A stretch of 64,000 nucleotides of DNA, taken from Methylobacterium sp. E-066 (lineage in GTDB: Bacteria > Pseudomonadota > Alphaproteobacteria > Rhizobiales > Beijerinckiaceae). The notes under the pieces are model-generated. The model was not told the DNA's origin, did no database searches, and saw nothing but the letters and a program-made list of their open reading frames with translations. The stretch is from assembly GCF_022829635.1 (NCBI RefSeq), contig NZ_JAKSYO010000092.1:1-64000 (forward strand). Direction: 5' to 3'. The translations under genes were made by a program, and so were the position numbers. Every line of letters begins with the position of its first letter. Positions within the stretch are counted from its first letter, which is position 1. Positions 61,809 through 64,000 of the stretch are shown here, piece by piece.

Positions 61809-63242
61809 CTAAAAATTCGCCTGTGTGACGAACTTGGTCACGAGGTAGGCGTCGAGCGCTTCCGAGCCGCCCTCGCTGCCGTAGCCGGATTCCTTGACGC
61901 CGCCGAAGGGCGTCTCCGGCACGGCGAGGCCGTGGTGGTTGATCGAGATCATCCCGCTCTCCACCATGTTCGACACCCGCGCGGCCCGCTCGGCCGAACG
62001 GGTATAGGCGTAGGCCGCGAGCCCGTAGGGCAGGCGGTTCGCCTCGGTGAGCGCCTCCTCGTCCTCCGAGAACCGGTTGATCATCGCCACCGGGCCGAAC
62101 GGCTCCTCGTTCATCATCCGGGCGGTCAGCGGCACCTCGGTGAAGACCGTCGGCTCGAAGAAATTGCCGCGGTTGCCGATGCGCTTGCCGCCGGCCCGCA
62201 GGGACGCCCCCGCCGATTCGGCGTCGGCGGTCAGAGCCTCGATCGCCTCCAGGCGGCGCCCGTGGATCAGCGGGCCCATCTTGGTGTCGGGATCCAGGCC
62301 GTCGCCGACCTTCGCGCTCTTGGCGTAGCTGGTGAAGCCTTCGACGAACCGGTCGAACACCGAATCGTGCACCAGGAACCGGGTCGGCGAGACGCAGACC
62401 TGGCCGGCATTGCGGAACTTCGACGGGGCGAGGACCGACACGGCCTTCTCCACGTCGGCATCGCCGAACACGATCACCGGGGCATGGCCGCCGAGTTCCA
62501 TGGTCGCGCGCTTCATGTGCTCGCCGGCCAGCGCCGCGAGCTTCTTGCCGACCACCGTCGAGCCGGTGAACGAGATCTTGCGGATCACCGGGTGCGGGAT
62601 CAGGTAGGCCGAGATCGTCGCCGGGTCGCCGTAGACCAACGACAGGGCATCGCCCGGGATGCCGGCATCCAGGAAGGCGCGGACCAGGGCGGCGCAGCTC
62701 GCCGGGGTATCCTCCGGACCCTTCAGGATCACCGTACAGCCGGTGCAGAGCGCCGCCGAGATCTTGCGGACGGCCTGGTTGATCGGGAAGTTCCAGGGGG
62801 TGAAGCAGGCCACGGGGCCGACCGGCTCGCGCAGAACCGCCTGCAGCACGCCGTCGGCGCGGGCCGGGATGACGCGGCCATAGGCGCGCTTCCCCTCCTC
62901 GGCGAACCAATCGATGATGTCGGCGGCGGCCAGCGTCTCGACGCGCGACTCGGCCAGGGGCTTGCCCTGCTCCTGGGTCATGATGCGGGCGATCTCGTCG
63001 ACGCGGGCACGCAGCAGGTCGGCGGCCTTGCGCATCAGCTTGCCGCGCTCGAACGGCGAGACCTTCCGCCAGGCCGGGAAGGCGCGGGCGGCCGCAGCCA
63101 GGGCCTCGTCGAGATCTGCCGTGGTGGCGACGGCGCACTGCCCGATCGTCTCGCCCGTGGCGGGATTCAGGACGCCCAGGGTCTCCCGGTCGGCGCCCGC
63201 GCGCCAGCGTCCGGCAATGTGAAGCTCGGTATCCGGATACAT
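61809..63242 (-). CDS. Succinate-semialdehyde dehydrogenase (NAD(P)+)
   Basis: Aldehyde dehydrogenase of 477 residues that would oxidise succinate semialdehyde to succinate. It carries cofactor segment [20 protein letters not shown], base glutamate in [12 protein letters not shown] and nucleophile cysteine in [28 protein letters not shown] is also present. It resembles GabD/SSADH in length and motifs, but substrate range of this family is broad. ATG at 63242; single gene. The gene name gabD is likely but not certain. Confidence 0.88.
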   Translation of the reverse strand: MYPDTELHIAGRWRAGADRETLGVLNPATGETIGQCAVATTADLDEALAAAARAFPAWRKVSPFERGKLMRKAADLLRARVDEIARIMTQEQGKPLAESRVETLAAADIIDWFAEEGKRAYGRVIPARADGVLQAVLREPVGPVACFTPWNFPINQAVRKISAALCTGCTVILKGPEDTPASCAALVRAFLDAGIPGDALSLVYGDPATISAYLIPHPVIRKISFTGSTVVGKKLAALAGEHMKRATMELGGHAPVIVFGDADVEKAVSVLAPSKFRNAGQVCVSPTRFLVHDSVFDRFVEGFTSYAKSAKVGDGLDPDTKMGPLIHGRRLEAIEALTADAESAGASLRAGGKRIGNRGNFFEPTVFTEVPLTARMMNEEPFGPVAMINRFSEDEEALTEANRLPYGLAAYAYTRSAERAARVSNMVESGMISINHHGLAVPETPFGGVKESGYGSEGGSEALDAYLVTKFVTQANF

Positions 63243-63365
63243 CGGTCAATTCCCGCCCGGCCGCATGCTCGGCCGTGGCCCGACATGTGGCAACGTGGCA
63301 CGGATCGACAATCCCGCCCCGGGCATGGCTGAGGTGGGATCAGAGCGTTCGCCGCCGAAGCCGGT

Positions 63366-64000
63366 TCAGGCGGCGCGGGAGCGGGCGGCCTCGGGTCCGG
63401 TCACGATGGTGGCGTGGCCGTGCCGGGCCCGGAGCGTGCCGCCCTTCGGGACGACCTGCCAGCCCTCGCGGCAGCCGTCGATCGGCTCGGACACGACGAC
63501 GATCCCGCCCGGCCCATCGCGAAAGTACAGGCTCGGCGGCCGGCCGTCGCAGGCCCAGCGATAGGCGGTCAGGGTCTCGCCGTCGGTGAGCAGAGCGGTG
63601 AAGCGCAACGGCTCGGAAACGCCGGCCTCCTTCATCAGTCCGCGGATCGTCTCCAGGGTGCGGGCCATCGCGCCGACCGGATCCTGCTCGATCCCGTTGG
63701 CCAGGGCCAGCAGGAAGATGGCTTCCGAATCGGTGCTGCCGCGCCGCTGATCGTAGAACGTGTCCGGGATCAGGGCCTCGAGCCGCCGCTTGATGCGGTG
63801 GTAGCCGCCGATCTGGCCGTTATGCATGAACAGGTGCCGCCCGTAGACGAACGGGTGGCAATTCGCCCGGGCCGTGGCGGTGCCGGTGGAGGCGCGCACA
63901 TGGGCGAAGAAGGTCCGTGCGCGGACCTGGCCGCACAGGTTGGTGAGGTTCTCGTCCGACCAGGCCGGGGAGATGTCGCGATAGACGCCCGGCTCCGGGC
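63366..64000 (-). CDS. Class II glutamine amidotransferase, truncated by the window edge
   Basis: Partial protein of the YafJ/EgtC-like class II amidotransferase group. The N-terminus, including the catalytic Cys2, lies beyond 64000. The frame enters with ARTFFAHVRASTGTATARAN, then CHPFVYGRHLFMHNGQI, and TDSEAIFLLALANGI, which bind glutamine. The C-terminal part (residues LYFRDGPGGIVVVSEPIDG) is typical. It is 123 bp upstream of the dehydrogenase gene on the same strand. The target that receives ammonia is unknown. Confidence 0.85.
   Translation of the reverse strand, partial: PEPGVYRDISPAWSDENLTNLCGQVRARTFFAHVRASTGTATARANCHPFVYGRHLFMHNGQIGGYHRIKRRLEALIPDTFYDQRRGSTDSEAIFLLALANGIEQDPVGAMARTLETIRGLMKEAGVSEPLRFTALLTDGETLTAYRWACDGRPPSLYFRDGPGGIVVVSEPIDGCREGWQVVPKGGTLRARHGHATIVTGPEAARSRAA

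Overview
The window is a GC-rich bacterial chromosome segment with dense genes, mostly ATG/GTG starts with purine-rich ribosome sites, and many 1-4 nt start/stop overlaps. Gene content and protein character point to an alphaproteobacterium, most likely Methylobacteriaceae (Methylobacterium or Methylorubrum). That placement is inference; no rRNA or tRNA gene is present to confirm it. I see no prophage, insertion sequence or CRISPR array.

Layout. Positions 309-8497 hold an exopolysaccharide locus: export lipoprotein, Wzz/GumC copolymerase, a BY-kinase-like ATPase with a degenerate P-loop, O-antigen ligase/polymerase, two glycosyltransferases and a methyltransferase. A LuxR-type regulator diverges from it at 8958. 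Positions 10100-30500 are mixed housekeeping and accessory genes: small secreted proteins, a GNAT acetyltransferase, an EstB-like serine hydrolase, otsB, glk, a Phd/VapC toxin-antitoxin pair, two MFS transporters, a 2-hydroxyacid dehydrogenase, an acyl-CoA transferase, leuA with a divergent AraC regulator, a di-heme cytochrome with an SDR, and a LysR regulator.

Positions 30685-44072 form the most coherent system. A minus-strand cluster, urtABCDE-fmdA-fmdB-amiE-clpP-like, encodes ABC uptake of urea or short amides plus formamidase and aliphatic amidase. Divergent from urtA is a 1124-residue protein that fuses an NCS1 permease-like membrane domain, an eight-cysteine cluster, a histidine kinase and a receiver. 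It overlaps a LuxR-type response regulator. I infer a transporter-like nitrogen sensor controlling amide use, and a sigma-54-like promoter lies upstream of urtA. Urease genes are not in the window.

Positions 44179-64000 carry a GH25 lysozyme lipoprotein, a Crp/Fnr regulator, a FecBCD-type metal importer coupled to a VOC protein, a DnaJ/CbpA-type chaperone, fabI, an OLD-like ATPase, PPK2, a histidine phosphatase, a 1362-residue Pls/PosA-type NRPS-like synthetase, a GGDEF cyclase, slyX, a succinate-semialdehyde dehydrogenase and a truncated class II glutamine amidotransferase.

Three families of dispersed palindromic repeats (A, five copies; B, three; C, two) sit in many intergenic gaps. One A copy lies in frame inside the 3' end of the O-antigen ligase gene and supplies part of its C-terminus.
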